This document shows positions 35,205 through 44,124 of a stretch of 64,000 nt of DNA, piece after piece (the stretch's first letter is position 1; each line of letters begins with the position of its first letter). A model generated the notes under the pieces. It had not been told where the DNA came from. It saw only the letters and a program-made list of their open reading frames with translations, and made no database searches. Source of the DNA: Williamsia sp. 1138 (GTDB lineage Bacteria; Actinomycetota; Actinomycetes; Mycobacteriales; Mycobacteriaceae); the NCBI RefSeq assembly GCF_002095435.2, contig NZ_MJEJ02000038.1, positions 1-64,000 on the forward strand, in the 5' to 3' direction. The translations under genes and the position numbers were made by a program.

Positions 35205-35628
35205 CGAACCCTGGGGGCCATCGGCAGACGGCCTCGATCAGCCGTATTGGGATGGCTTGCGGGAAGGCAAGCTGCTGTTGCAGCGCTGCGGGGCGTGCGC
35301 ACAGTGGATTTGGGGGCCGCAATGGCTGTGCGGAACGTGCCATACGTTCGACCCGCTGTGGGAGGAAGTCGACCCGGTGGGCACGGTCTACAGCTGGAGT
35401 CGCAGCTGGTACCCGTTCATCACCGAACTGGCCGACCAAACGCCGTACATCACGGTGCTCGTCGAACTGCCAGGGGCCGGGAACCGTCGAGTTCTGGGCA
35501 TCCTGCTCGGAGACGAGATGCAAAACGTCCGTATCGGCGACACCGTATCCGGCGAATTCGTTCGCGATGAGGGCTCGACCTGGCCGCTGTTGCGCTGGCG
35601 TCGGGCGAATGTGGGGGCAGCTGTATGA
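35197..35628 (+). CDS. DUF35 / OB-fold acyl-CoA-associated zinc-ribbon protein
   Basis: A 143-residue protein. The N-terminal rubredoxin-like zinc ribbon has C31-x2-C34 and C45-x2-C48, followed by an OB-fold (G-T-V-Y-S-W-S-R, V-x-V-E-L-P). Such proteins are obligate partners of thiolase-like enzymes; in steroid catabolism Ltp2 and its DUF35 partner form a retro-aldolase. It overlaps the next gene start (ATGA), the thiolase-like protein, exactly the expected partner. Confidence 0.9.
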   Translation: MSDEPWGPSADGLDQPYWDGLREGKLLLQRCGACAQWIWGPQWLCGTCHTFDPLWEEVDPVGTVYSWSRSWYPFITELADQTPYITVLVELPGAGNRRVLGILLGDEMQNVRIGDTVSGEFVRDEGSTWPLLRWRRANVGAAV

Positions 35629-36809
35629 GCGCGATTGAACTGCGCGGCGCCGCCGCGGTGGTCGGAATGTCTGAAATGCACTACAAGCGCGGACAATCAC
35701 CACACGGTGAGTTCCGCATGACCCTCGAGGCCATCGTCGGTGCATGCGCGGACGCGGGGATCTCGCCCCGGGAAGTCGACGGTTTCGTGTCGTACGCCGG
35801 GGGAGGCCAGGACGGCGCGATGCTCGGTGGCGCACTCATGGTCGATGACGTGAAGTGGTCGAACATGATGTGGGGCGGAGGTGGCGGCGGTGTCGCGGCA
35901 GCCCTGAACAACGCCTCGGTGGCAATCGCAACCGGTCAGGCCGACTGCGTGGTGGTCTACCGGGCCATGTCCCAGGCGGACACGGGCCGACTCGGATACG
36001 CCAAGTACTTCTACGGGTCGCACTACCTTGCGCACGGCGTCGGTTCACCGGCCCAGATCTGCGCCCTACGGACACAGCGACTGCTCGAGCATGACGGCGT
36101 CCCGCCAGAAGCCCTGCGGGCCTTGGTGTTGGCCGCATACCGCCACGCCCAGCAGAACCCGACAGCGCAGGGGTACGGAGCGCCACTCGACGTGGAGACC
36201 TACGAGTCCTCCCGGCTGATCGCCGAACCCTTTCACCTCTTCGACTGCTCGCGAGAGAGCGACGGTGCCGTGGCGCTGTTGGTGGTGTCGGCTGAGCGTG
36301 CGGCATCGATTCGTCCCGACGCGGCGTACCTGCTCGCCGGTGCGCAGGGCGCGCCCGGTGGCTATTCATCGATCATCGACAACGACGACCAGTATGTCTC
36401 GGCAGGCTTCGCCGGCGCAGGCGGTCGGCCAGGGGTTGCCGACAGGCTATGGCAGAGCGCGCGATTGGGTCCCGAAGACGTTGATGTCGTCCAGGTTTAC
36501 GAGAACTTCAGCGGACCCGCCGTAGCGGCGCTGATCGACCACGGCCTGGTGCCGAGTGGACCCGCGGCCGGGGACGTGCTGACTGTCGACAACCTGACGG
36601 CGGGCATCGGGAAGCTGCCGGTGAACACCAGCGGAGGCAACATCGCCGATTCGTTCGTGAACGGGATGGGCCTGGCAGTCGAGGCGGTCCGGCAGATTCG
36701 TGGAACGTCCACCAATCAGGTCGCGGGTGCGCAGACCTCACTCTTCATCGGGGGCCCGATGGCGCCGCTGGTCTCCTCGACCCTGTTCGCGCACCGCGAC
36801 GTCCTCTGA
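35625..36809 (+). CDS. Thiolase-like / lipid-transfer-protein (Ltp) family, putative acyl-CoA retro-aldolase
   Basis: A 394-residue SCP2-thiolase-family protein. Where thiolases have their nucleophilic Cys, the sequence is a glycine run (W-G-G-G-G-G-G-V, 83-90), so a thiolase mechanism is unlikely. The C-terminal V-Q-V-Y292-E-N-F block contains a Tyr of the kind used by Ltp2-type aldolases. Translational coupling with the DUF35 gene supports an Ltp-DUF35 complex that cleaves a beta-hydroxyacyl-CoA C-C bond. The substrate would be a branched or tertiary hydroxyacyl-CoA; this is inferred from the family. Confidence 0.85.
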   Translation: MSAIELRGAAAVVGMSEMHYKRGQSPHGEFRMTLEAIVGACADAGISPREVDGFVSYAGGGQDGAMLGGALMVDDVKWSNMMWGGGGGGVAAALNNASVAIATGQADCVVVYRAMSQADTGRLGYAKYFYGSHYLAHGVGSPAQICALRTQRLLEHDGVPPEALRALVLAAYRHAQQNPTAQGYGAPLDVETYESSRLIAEPFHLFDCSRESDGAVALLVVSAERAASIRPDAAYLLAGAQGAPGGYSSIIDNDDQYVSAGFAGAGGRPGVADRLWQSARLGPEDVDVVQVYENFSGPAVAALIDHGLVPSGPAAGDVLTVDNLTAGIGKLPVNTSGGNIADSFVNGMGLAVEAVRQIRGTSTNQVAGAQTSLFIGGPMAPLVSSTLFAHRDVL

Positions 36810-36862
36810 CTCCGATCGCCGAAGCAACGCCATCTCCCTCGCACACCCGAACGGAAGACACA

Positions 36863-38314
36863 TTGAGTAGCAACAGTCTCGACCGCAATCACCTGTTCAT
36901 CGGCGGCCGGTGGGTGCAGCCCGTACACAGGGTCCGCACCGATGTCGTCGAGGCGGCCACCGAGAAAGTGCTCGGCACGGTCGCGCTCGGCGGGGCCGCC
37001 GACATCGACGCAGCCGTCGGCGCCGCGCGGACGGCGCTGCAGGGGCCGTGGGCCACGCTGAGCAACGGCGAAAGGGCCGACGTGCTCGAGGGTTTCGCCG
37101 GAGCACTGAAGTCGCGGGCGAAGGCCACGGCCGCACTGGTCAGTCGCGAGAACGGCATGCCGATCTCGTTGTCGATCGGTGCCAACGGGTACAGCCCGGC
37201 GGCGATGCTCGACTACTACGCGGGGCTGATCAGAGGAACCGACGTCGAAGAGACCCGGGTAGGCCTGTTCGGTGACCGGACCGTCGTTCGGCGGGAGCCG
37301 GTCGGCGTCGTCGCGGCGATCACCCCGTGGAACTATCCGCAGCCGTTGGCGATGATGAAGATCGCTCCCGCGCTGGCCGCTGGTTGCACGGTGGTGCTCA
37401 AGCCCGCGCCAGAGACGTCGTTGGACGCCTACATCTTTGCCGATGCCGCGGAAGAGGCCGGATTGCCGCCGGGTGTGTTGAACGTCGTTCCCGCCGGGCG
37501 CGATGATGGTGCTCATCTGGTCGCGCATCCGGGCGTTAACAAAGTTGCCTTCACGGGATCGACAGCGGCGGGCCGAGCGATCGGGGAGACGTGCGGCCGG
37601 TTGTTGCGTCCGGTGACGCTGGAACTCGGTGGGAAGTCTGCCGCCATCGTCGCCGCGGATGCCGACCTGGCCGAGTTCGCAGCCGGGCTGGCCGAGGTCT
37701 CGTTGGTGAACAACGGGCAGACGTGCCACGCGAGCACGCGAATCCTGGCGCCACGCAGCAGGTATGACGAGGTCGTGGACGCGGTCACCGAAACCGTTCG
37801 CGCCTTGCGTGTTGGCGATCCACTCGAGAGGAACACCGATGTCGGACCGCTGGTGAGTGCGGCACAGCGCGAACGTGTCCTCGGATATGTCGAGGCCGGA
37901 CGCGCGGCCGGTTACCGGATCTCGGTGGGCGGCGGAGTACCCGCAGACCAACCGCAGGGTTGGTTTGTCGAGCCGACTGTGTTCGTGGACGTGGATAATT
38001 CGGCGACCATCGCGCAGGAGGAGATCTTCGGTCCGGTGCTGACCATCACCCCGTACGAGACCGAAGATGATGCCGTTGCGATCGCCAACGACTCCGAATA
38101 CGGCCTGGGCGGCACCATCTGGACCTCGGATGAAGCGCACGGTTACGAGTTGGCTGCCCGTGTCGAGACCGGCACAGTGGGCGTCAACCATTACGCACTC
38201 GAATTGGCCGCCCCGTTCGGCGGGGTCAAATCCTCCGGTCTGGGAAGGGAGTTGGGGCCCGAGGGGCTGGCTCCCTACTTCCGGTCCAAGTCGGTGTACT
38301 TCAAGGATCGCTGA
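36863..38314 (+). CDS. NAD(P)-dependent aldehyde dehydrogenase (paralog 1)
   Basis: A 483-residue ALDH. Catalytic Glu-254 in L-E-L-G-G-K and nucleophile Cys-288 in N-G-Q-T-C; N-rich P-W-N-Y-P (155-159) for cofactor binding. The start is TTG 36863 with GGAAG upstream, a weak initiation signal that may lower expression; no better in-frame start is nearby. It follows the thiolase-like gene by about 50 bases and precedes the double CoA-transferase by one base, so it is probably in the same operon (34881-40736). It would oxidise an aldehyde produced by retro-aldol cleavage or alcohol oxidation. Confidence 0.93.
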   Translation: MSSNSLDRNHLFIGGRWVQPVHRVRTDVVEAATEKVLGTVALGGAADIDAAVGAARTALQGPWATLSNGERADVLEGFAGALKSRAKATAALVSRENGMPISLSIGANGYSPAAMLDYYAGLIRGTDVEETRVGLFGDRTVVRREPVGVVAAITPWNYPQPLAMMKIAPALAAGCTVVLKPAPETSLDAYIFADAAEEAGLPPGVLNVVPAGRDDGAHLVAHPGVNKVAFTGSTAAGRAIGETCGRLLRPVTLELGGKSAAIVAADADLAEFAAGLAEVSLVNNGQTCHASTRILAPRSRYDEVVDAVTETVRALRVGDPLERNTDVGPLVSAAQRERVLGYVEAGRAAGYRISVGGGVPADQPQGWFVEPTVFVDVDNSATIAQEEIFGPVLTITPYETEDDAVAIANDSEYGLGGTIWTSDEAHGYELAARVETGTVGVNHYALELAAPFGGVKSSGLGRELGPEGLAPYFRSKSVYFKDR

Positions 38315-38315
38315 C

Positions 38316-40736
38316 ATGACCAACGGCAAGGATCTGCCATTGTCGGGAATCAGGGTGCTCGACCTCGTCGAGGGACTCGGTGAATCGTGTGGACGCTACC
38401 TGGCCGACCTCGGGGCCGAGGTCATCCGTGTCGAACCTCCGCGTGGTTCCCGCTCGCGCCGTGCGGGTCCCGTGATCGACGGCGTCAGCATCCCGTTTGC
38501 GCTGCGCAACGCGGGGAAGCTCGGGATCACTCTTGATCTGGCGGCGGTTGCCGATCGTGATCAGCTCCGTGACCTGGTCATCGACGCCGACATCCTGCTC
38601 GAATCGGCTGCGCCTGGCACGATGGCCGATCTGGGCCTGGGCCCCGATGATCTCCGAGCCCTCAATCCCGCTCTGGTGTACGTCTCTGTCACCGGGTTCG
38701 GGCAGACCGGGCCGTACCGTGAGTGGATTGCGACAGAACCAGTGCTCTACGCACTCGGCGGGGTGTTGTCTCGATCGGGCGCGCCGGGTGAGGTTCCGCT
38801 GTTGCCGCCCACCGGGCTCGTCGAGGGTGCCGTCGGCGTCCATGCTGCGTGGTCGGCACTGCTGGCGTACTACCGGGGTCTGGAGACCGGCGCCGGCGAC
38901 CTGGTGGACATCTCGGCGTACGAGGTCGTCGTACACGGTTTCGATCCGGGCTTTGGAACTCAGGGTTCGGCGGCCGCCGGACGGTCGGAAGACTATCCCC
39001 GAGGCCGTCCCGATGCCGCGAACTTCTACCCCGTCTTCCCCTGCGCCGACGGGCACGTACGCATCTGCCTTCTCGCAAAACGACAGTGGCGCGGGATGTT
39101 CGAGTGGCTGGGAGAACCAGCAGAGTTCGCGGACCCCAAATACGACACCATCCCGGCCAGATTCGCCGCGGCAGACCGGCTCGACCCGCTCATCGCCGAG
39201 CTGTTCGCGGCCCACACGCAGGCCGAACTCGTGTCCGAGGGGGCGCGTAGGGGTGTTCCGGTCGGAGGGGTCCACACCCTGGCCGAGGTGCTGGCCACCG
39301 AACACTTCGCGGAGGCCGGATCGCTGGTCGATGCCGAGATCGCTCCGGGGGTACGGACCAGGATTCCGTCGGGCTACGTCGGCATCGACGGGCGTCGGGC
39401 CGGGTTCGTCCGTCGCGCACCACTGGTGGGCGAGCACAATCGTGCCCTGCCGCCGGTGCCGGGCCTGCGGGTCGAATCGACTGTGTCGACGGATCGCTCG
39501 GCGCCGCCGCTGGCCGGACTGCGGGTTCTCGACCTCGGTGTGATCGTGTTCGGTGCCGAACTCAGTCGCCAGTTCGCGGACCAGGGTGCGGACGTCATCA
39601 AGGTCGAGAACGCGAATTTTCCGGACGGATTGCGGCAGTCCAAGCGTGGTTCCGCACTCGCGGCGTCGGTCGCGTGGGGGCACCGTAACAAGCGCAGTAT
39701 CGGACTGGACCTGCGCAACCAGGATGGGCTCGCGCTGTTCAAAGAACTTGCGGCGCAAGCCGACGTGGTGCTGGCCAACTTCAAGCCCGGGACGTTGAAC
39801 TCGATGGGTCTGTCGTATGACGAGCTGGCGGCCATCAATCCGCGCATTGTGGTTGCCGAAGGCAGCGCGTTCGGTAGCTCGGGACCCTGGCGGACCCGGC
39901 TCGGGTACGGACCGCTGGTGCGCGCTTCGTGCGGGGTGTCCGCGTTGTGGCGTTATCCCGACAACGCCGAACTTCTCTGTGACGGTTCGACCGTCTACCC
40001 CGATCACATTGCCGCGCAGGTGTCCGCCGTGGCGGTGCTGGCGACTTTGATCGAACGCACCACGTCGGGTCGCGGCCGAGCCATCGAGGTCGCTCAGGCG
40101 GACACTGCTCTTATGCAACTGGGCGTTCAACTGGTGACGCAGGCGCTGATCCCGGGCAGGGCGGGCGTGCCGGGCAACAGCGACCCTTACGCGGCCCCGT
40201 CCGGTGTGTACGCGTGTGCCGGGGATGATGAGTGGTGTGTGGTCTCGGTGACCGAAGACCTGCAGTGGGTCCGGTTGTGCGAGGTGGCCGGTCTGGCCGA
40301 TCTCGCGGAGGACAACGCCCTCGATTCGGTTGCCGGCAGAGTGGAGAACAGGCTCCGGATCGATGATGCTCTCGGACAGTGGATGTCAGCGCGATCGCCT
40401 GCAGAAGCGATGACGCAGTTGCAGTCCGCGGGCATCCCGGCAGGTGTGATGCGACGACTTCCGGAGCTGCTGGAGGACCCTCAGCTGGTGGCGCGAGACG
40501 CCTACCGCCGGCTGGACCACGACCTGTTGCCCTCGGGATTACCGGCGGCCACTCGGGTGGCAAAATTTCGCCACATACCCGATCCGCCGATGCGGCAGGC
40601 GCCGCTTGCCGGTCAGCAGAGCAGACAGATCTGTGCTGAGGTGCTCGGGCTCGATGACGGTGCCATCGATGACCTCATCGACAGCGGCGTTCTGCAGGTG
40701 TCCGTCGACATCACGTCGACGACACCGAGGTCCTGA
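38316..40736 (+). CDS. Tandem-domain CaiB/BaiF CoA-transferase
   Basis: An 806-residue protein made of two full class III CoA-transferase domains, about 1-385 and 398-800. Both begin with the G-I/L-R-V-L-D-L strand and repeat the L-G-A-E-V-I-R-V-E / Q-G-A-D-V-I-K-V-E motif. At the position of the aspartyl nucleophile of formyl-CoA transferase (Asp-169) the first domain has Glu-170 and the second has Asp-563, so the halves may have diverged into one catalytic and one structural or altered site. Class III transferases work as interlocked dimers, so a fused form could be a pseudo-dimer. ATG 38316 is one base after the ALDH stop. Confidence 0.9.
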   Translation: MTNGKDLPLSGIRVLDLVEGLGESCGRYLADLGAEVIRVEPPRGSRSRRAGPVIDGVSIPFALRNAGKLGITLDLAAVADRDQLRDLVIDADILLESAAPGTMADLGLGPDDLRALNPALVYVSVTGFGQTGPYREWIATEPVLYALGGVLSRSGAPGEVPLLPPTGLVEGAVGVHAAWSALLAYYRGLETGAGDLVDISAYEVVVHGFDPGFGTQGSAAAGRSEDYPRGRPDAANFYPVFPCADGHVRICLLAKRQWRGMFEWLGEPAEFADPKYDTIPARFAAADRLDPLIAELFAAHTQAELVSEGARRGVPVGGVHTLAEVLATEHFAEAGSLVDAEIAPGVRTRIPSGYVGIDGRRAGFVRRAPLVGEHNRALPPVPGLRVESTVSTDRSAPPLAGLRVLDLGVIVFGAELSRQFADQGADVIKVENANFPDGLRQSKRGSALAASVAWGHRNKRSIGLDLRNQDGLALFKELAAQADVVLANFKPGTLNSMGLSYDELAAINPRIVVAEGSAFGSSGPWRTRLGYGPLVRASCGVSALWRYPDNAELLCDGSTVYPDHIAAQVSAVAVLATLIERTTSGRGRAIEVAQADTALMQLGVQLVTQALIPGRAGVPGNSDPYAAPSGVYACAGDDEWCVVSVTEDLQWVRLCEVAGLADLAEDNALDSVAGRVENRLRIDDALGQWMSARSPAEAMTQLQSAGIPAGVMRRLPELLEDPQLVARDAYRRLDHDLLPSGLPAATRVAKFRHIPDPPMRQAPLAGQQSRQICAEVLGLDDGAIDDLIDSGVLQVSVDITSTTPRS

Positions 40737-40824
40737 CCGCTCGGCGCATCTGCGGCAGAAGTCAAGGGCCACATGCGGAGAACGGCTACGGCGACAAGGT
40801 GAGAACTTTTTCGGCGAATCGGTC

Positions 40825-40849
40825 GTAAACCGACAGGCAATAGGTTTAC
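40825..40849. promoter_or_regulatory. Island operator, copy B (before SDR-ALDH operon)
   Basis: GTAAACCGACAGGCAATAGG followed by TTTAC has perfect seven-base arms GTAAACC/GGTTTAC, one of the most symmetric copies. It is 80 bases before ATG 40929. Confidence 0.78.
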
Positions 40850-40928
40850 CATCGAAGGAGGCGGCCACGATGACGAGCGTGGACCGCCGGTGGCGACAGG
40901 CGCCTAAGCCAGCGAAAGAGGATTCCCC

Positions 40929-41753
40929 ATGACACGACTCGAGGGCAAGGTCGCCTTCATCACCGGTGCTGCCCGAGGGCAAGGCCGGTCGCACGCCATC
41001 AGGCTGGCGGAGGAGGGCGCGTCGATCATCGCGATGGACATCTGCGATCAGATCCCGACGGTCTTCTACTCGATGGCAACGACCGACGATCTGGCAGAAA
41101 CCGAACGGCTCGTGAAAGAGGCGGGTGGTTCGATCGTCACGTCGGTCGGCGACGTGCGCGACATCGCCGACGTGCGCCGCGCGTACGACGCGGGCATCGA
41201 ACAATTCGGCAAGGTCGACATCGTCCTGCCCAACGCCGGCATCATGCCCGTCATCGGAGACGGCGAGAAGCCGCAGGCGTGGCATGACTCGATCGACGTC
41301 ATGCTGACCGGTGTCTGGCATGTCCTCGAGGTCACCGTGCCCGGACTCATCGAGCGTGGCGAGGGCGGGTCCATCGTCATCACCAGCTCGGCCGCCGGCC
41401 TGACCAGTATCGGGCTGAACACTTTTCCCGGGCAGGCCGGCTATTCCGCCGCCAAGCACGGCGTGGTGGGACTCATGCGGTTGTACTCGAAGCAATTGGC
41501 GAAGCACTCCATTCGCGTCAACACGGTGCATCCGACCGGCGTCAACACCCCCATGGTGGCCAACGCCGAATACGGCGCGTTCGTCAATGCACACCCCGAG
41601 GTCGCGAACGACGAATCGTACAAGAATCCGATGCCTGTCGAGCTCATCGAATCCGTGGACATCAGCAACGCGATCGTCTTCCTGGTCTCCGACGAGGCCC
41701 GCTACGTCACCGGCGTGACCCTTCCCGTCGACGCCGGCTACAACAACCGCTGA
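40929..41753 (+). CDS. Mycofactocin-coupled-type SDR (carveol-dehydrogenase-like)
   Basis: A 274-residue SDR of the actinobacterial subfamily marked by T-G-A-A-R-G-Q-G-R-S-H-A (12-23) and D-I-C-D-Q-I after the second strand, with a characteristic insertion near residues 43-57. The catalytic Ser-153, Tyr-172 and Lys-176 are present. Family members hold NAD tightly and pass electrons to mycofactocin; carveol dehydrogenase of Rhodococcus belongs here. It therefore supports a terpenoid or cyclic alcohol substrate. AGAGGA precedes the ATG. The ALDH at 41767 follows after 13 bases, giving an alcohol-to-acid pair. Confidence 0.92.
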   Translation: MTRLEGKVAFITGAARGQGRSHAIRLAEEGASIIAMDICDQIPTVFYSMATTDDLAETERLVKEAGGSIVTSVGDVRDIADVRRAYDAGIEQFGKVDIVLPNAGIMPVIGDGEKPQAWHDSIDVMLTGVWHVLEVTVPGLIERGEGGSIVITSSAAGLTSIGLNTFPGQAGYSAAKHGVVGLMRLYSKQLAKHSIRVNTVHPTGVNTPMVANAEYGAFVNAHPEVANDESYKNPMPVELIESVDISNAIVFLVSDEARYVTGVTLPVDAGYNNR

Positions 41754-41766
41754 TCGAAGGAGCAAC

Positions 41767-43266
41767 ATGACCACCATCGAAACCCCCACCGACTCCATGC
41801 CCGGGATCGCTGACCGAGAGCAGGTCTTCATCGGTGGCGAGTGGGTGGAATCCACCGGCGACGAGTGGATCGACCTGGTCGATCCCTGGACAGAACGTAA
41901 CGTGGCCAGAATTCGCACGGCCACAGAGGAAGACGTGGCTCTCGCGGTGAATGCTGCCCGTACCTCGTTCGATTCGGGCGAGTGGGCTTCGAAGTCGATG
42001 GCCGAGCGCGCAGATGTCATCGACAAGATCGCCGATCGCCTCGAGGCGCGCGCCGAGGAGCTCGTCCCGATCGGGGTGGTCGAAGTCGGTATCCCTGTTG
42101 TGGTCAGCACCATGACCCAGCAGATGGTCGGTGGCCTGTTCCGCGCGGTTGCCGCCGAAGCGCGGAACTTCGAGACACGCGAGGACCGGACCCGTGGCGA
42201 CGGGGGAGTCTCCCGCATCCTCAAGGAGCCGACCGGCGTTGTCGCTGCCATCATTCCGTGGAACGGCCCGATCGGCACGGTGGCCTTCAAAGTCGCTCCC
42301 GCGCTTGCCGCAGGATGCTCCGTGGTTCTCAAGACGGCGCCCGAGGCTCCGTTGTCGACCTCGGTCTTCGCCGACATCCTCGGTGAGCTCACGGCCGAGG
42401 GATTGATTCCGCGCGGCGTGATCAGCGTCCTGTGCGCCGATCGCGAGGTGTCCGAGTCGTTGGTCACCAACCCCGAGGTCGACCACATCACGTTCACCGG
42501 CAGCACCCTTGCCGGCCGACGCATCATGGCTCTGGCCGCAGAACGGGTCGCCAAGGTCTCACTGGAGCTCGGCGGCAAATCAGCGGCGATCATTCTCGAC
42601 GACGCCGATATCAATGATGTGCTGCAGTCACTTCCGATGGGCGGGTGCATGCAGAGCGGCCAGGCGTGTATCGCTCTCACCCGAGTGCTGGTGTCGAGCA
42701 AGCGTCACGACGAGCTCGTCGACGCACTCAGGGCGGCCTACGGCGGCATCCCGATGGGCAATCCGTGGGAGCAGACCAACTTTCTCGGACCACTCGCGAT
42801 GGAACGTCAGCGCGACCGGGTGGAGAGCTACATCGCCTCGGCGAAAGAAGACGGCGCCACCGTGATCCTGGGTGGGGGTCGCCCGGCCGGCATCGATCAC
42901 GGGTACTTCATCGAGCCGACACTGATCGACGGTGTCCGCAACGACATGAAGGTGGCGCAGGAAGAGGTCTTCGGCCCTGTGATCTCGATCATCACCTACG
43001 AAGACGAGGCCGATGCCATTGCGATCGCGAATGATTCGATCTACGGACTCTCCGGAGCGGTGTACACCACCGACCTCGACCATGGATTCGAGGTGGCACA
43101 GAAGATCCGGACCGGAACCATCAGCGTGAATGCGGCGATCATCGACTTCACCCTGCCGTTCGGTGGCTACAAGCAGTCGGGTATCGGACGGGAAGGCGGC
43201 GTGGAGGGCCTCGAGGAGTTCTTCGAGATCAAGACCGTTCATATGCCGGCGCCTGCGGCCGACTGA
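41767..43266 (+). CDS. NAD(P)-dependent aldehyde dehydrogenase (paralog 2)
   Basis: A 499-residue ALDH with Glu-267 in L-E-L-G-G-K, Cys-301 in S-G-Q-A-C and I-P-W-N-G (163-167). AAGGAG precedes ATG 41767. It probably oxidises the aldehyde made by the upstream SDR. A strong bidirectional terminator follows. Confidence 0.94.
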   Translation: MTTIETPTDSMPGIADREQVFIGGEWVESTGDEWIDLVDPWTERNVARIRTATEEDVALAVNAARTSFDSGEWASKSMAERADVIDKIADRLEARAEELVPIGVVEVGIPVVVSTMTQQMVGGLFRAVAAEARNFETREDRTRGDGGVSRILKEPTGVVAAIIPWNGPIGTVAFKVAPALAAGCSVVLKTAPEAPLSTSVFADILGELTAEGLIPRGVISVLCADREVSESLVTNPEVDHITFTGSTLAGRRIMALAAERVAKVSLELGGKSAAIILDDADINDVLQSLPMGGCMQSGQACIALTRVLVSSKRHDELVDALRAAYGGIPMGNPWEQTNFLGPLAMERQRDRVESYIASAKEDGATVILGGGRPAGIDHGYFIEPTLIDGVRNDMKVAQEEVFGPVISIITYEDEADAIAIANDSIYGLSGAVYTTDLDHGFEVAQKIRTGTISVNAAIIDFTLPFGGYKQSGIGREGGVEGLEEFFEIKTVHMPAPAAD

Positions 43267-43278
43267 GATCCTCCACGC

Positions 43279-43321
43279 AAAGAGGCGGTATTCACCCTAT
43301 GTCGGTGAGTACCGCCTCTTT
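43279..43321. terminator. Bidirectional intrinsic terminator
   Basis: AAAGAGGCGGTA (43279-43290) pairs with TACCGCCTCTTT (43310-43321), followed by TT; CACC/GGTG extends pairing into the loop. It separates the ALDH (+) from the convergent TetR gene (-) and can serve both. Confidence 0.88.
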
Positions 43322-43338
43322 TGGTTGCGTGGTACCGG

Positions 43339-43983
43339 CTATGCGGATTCGACGATGTCGAGCTCGTGATCGCGCATGATGCCGTGCAGAAAACTGCGGA
43401 TCATTTCTTCGAAAAGCTGCTTGGAGTTGTATTCGTTGGCTGCCAGTGCCTCGGTCAGCAGCGGCTGGGAATGCTTGTCGACGTTGGTGAAGATCGTCGA
43501 GCGGGTGCTCTGCTTGCGTACGGCTTCCATCATCACCGCGCCGATGGAGATGGTCTCCATGCCGTCCAAGATCTGCACGTGCAGCTCGATCGGGACTCCG
43601 GAGTCGAGGAGGAACTGCGCCACCTCCTCGTAGCTTCCGGTGAGGACGTCCCGGGGGAGGTAGTTCAGCAGCAACGGCGCGGCATTACGATGCCGCAGGA
43701 TCGCGCGACGGAAGTTCAATCCGAGCTGGACGAAATACTCGGGCCAGTTGGGGCCTGGTTTTCGACGAGGCCGGGCGACATCAGCACCGGCGATATGGCG
43801 AGCAACAGCCGACAGTATCTCCGACTTGTCCGAGAAATGATGGTAGAGCGAAGGCGCCCGCACGCCGAGTTGCTTTGCGATGCGGGGGAGGCTCAGGGCG
43901 TCGAGTCCGTCGGCGTCGATGATCTGCAGCGAGGCTTCCACGACAGTGGCGCGGCTGATGAGCGGTGTTGATGGCCGGGGCAT
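43339..43983 (-). CDS. TetR-family regulator (tetracycline-repressor-like C-terminal domain)
   Basis: A 214-residue repressor of a different subgroup from the other two in the window. The HTH is at about residues 12-52 (L-S-L-P-R-I-A-K-Q-L-G-V, S-L-Y-H-H-F). The C-terminal all-helical domain resembles TetR_C (A-P-L-L-L-N-Y-L-P, G-V-P-I-E-L-H). It is transcribed leftwards and ends at the shared terminator. No copy of the island operator lies in its promoter, so it may serve the hydrolase/SDR pair to its right or an unrelated set. Confidence 0.88.
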   Translation of the reverse strand: MPRPSTPLISRATVVEASLQIIDADGLDALSLPRIAKQLGVRAPSLYHHFSDKSEILSAVARHIAGADVARPRRKPGPNWPEYFVQLGLNFRRAILRHRNAAPLLLNYLPRDVLTGSYEEVAQFLLDSGVPIELHVQILDGMETISIGAVMMEAVRKQSTRSTIFTNVDKHSQPLLTEALAANEYNSKQLFEEMIRSFLHGIMRDHELDIVESA

Positions 43984-44124
43984 GTCAGATCGATTCCCGC
44001 GAGGTGGCGGTGACGCGGACAGATTGCATGTGTACGGATACTAGTCCTCCTACCTCCCCGATCGCGGCAGGACAGTGCCGTGGGAGGGCGGTGAAAACCT
44101 TCAGCTGGTAGGTGCCTCGTGGGT

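Noticed and set aside
23650-36809. Calling the two thiolase-like proteins beta-ketothiolases
   Set aside because: Neither shows a Cys in the usual nucleophile segment, so the conventional reaction is not supported.
38316-40736. Two separate CoA-transferase genes read as one through an error
   Set aside because: The frame is continuous through the linker (residues 385-398) with no ribosome site or start codon context for a second gene, so a true fusion is more likely.
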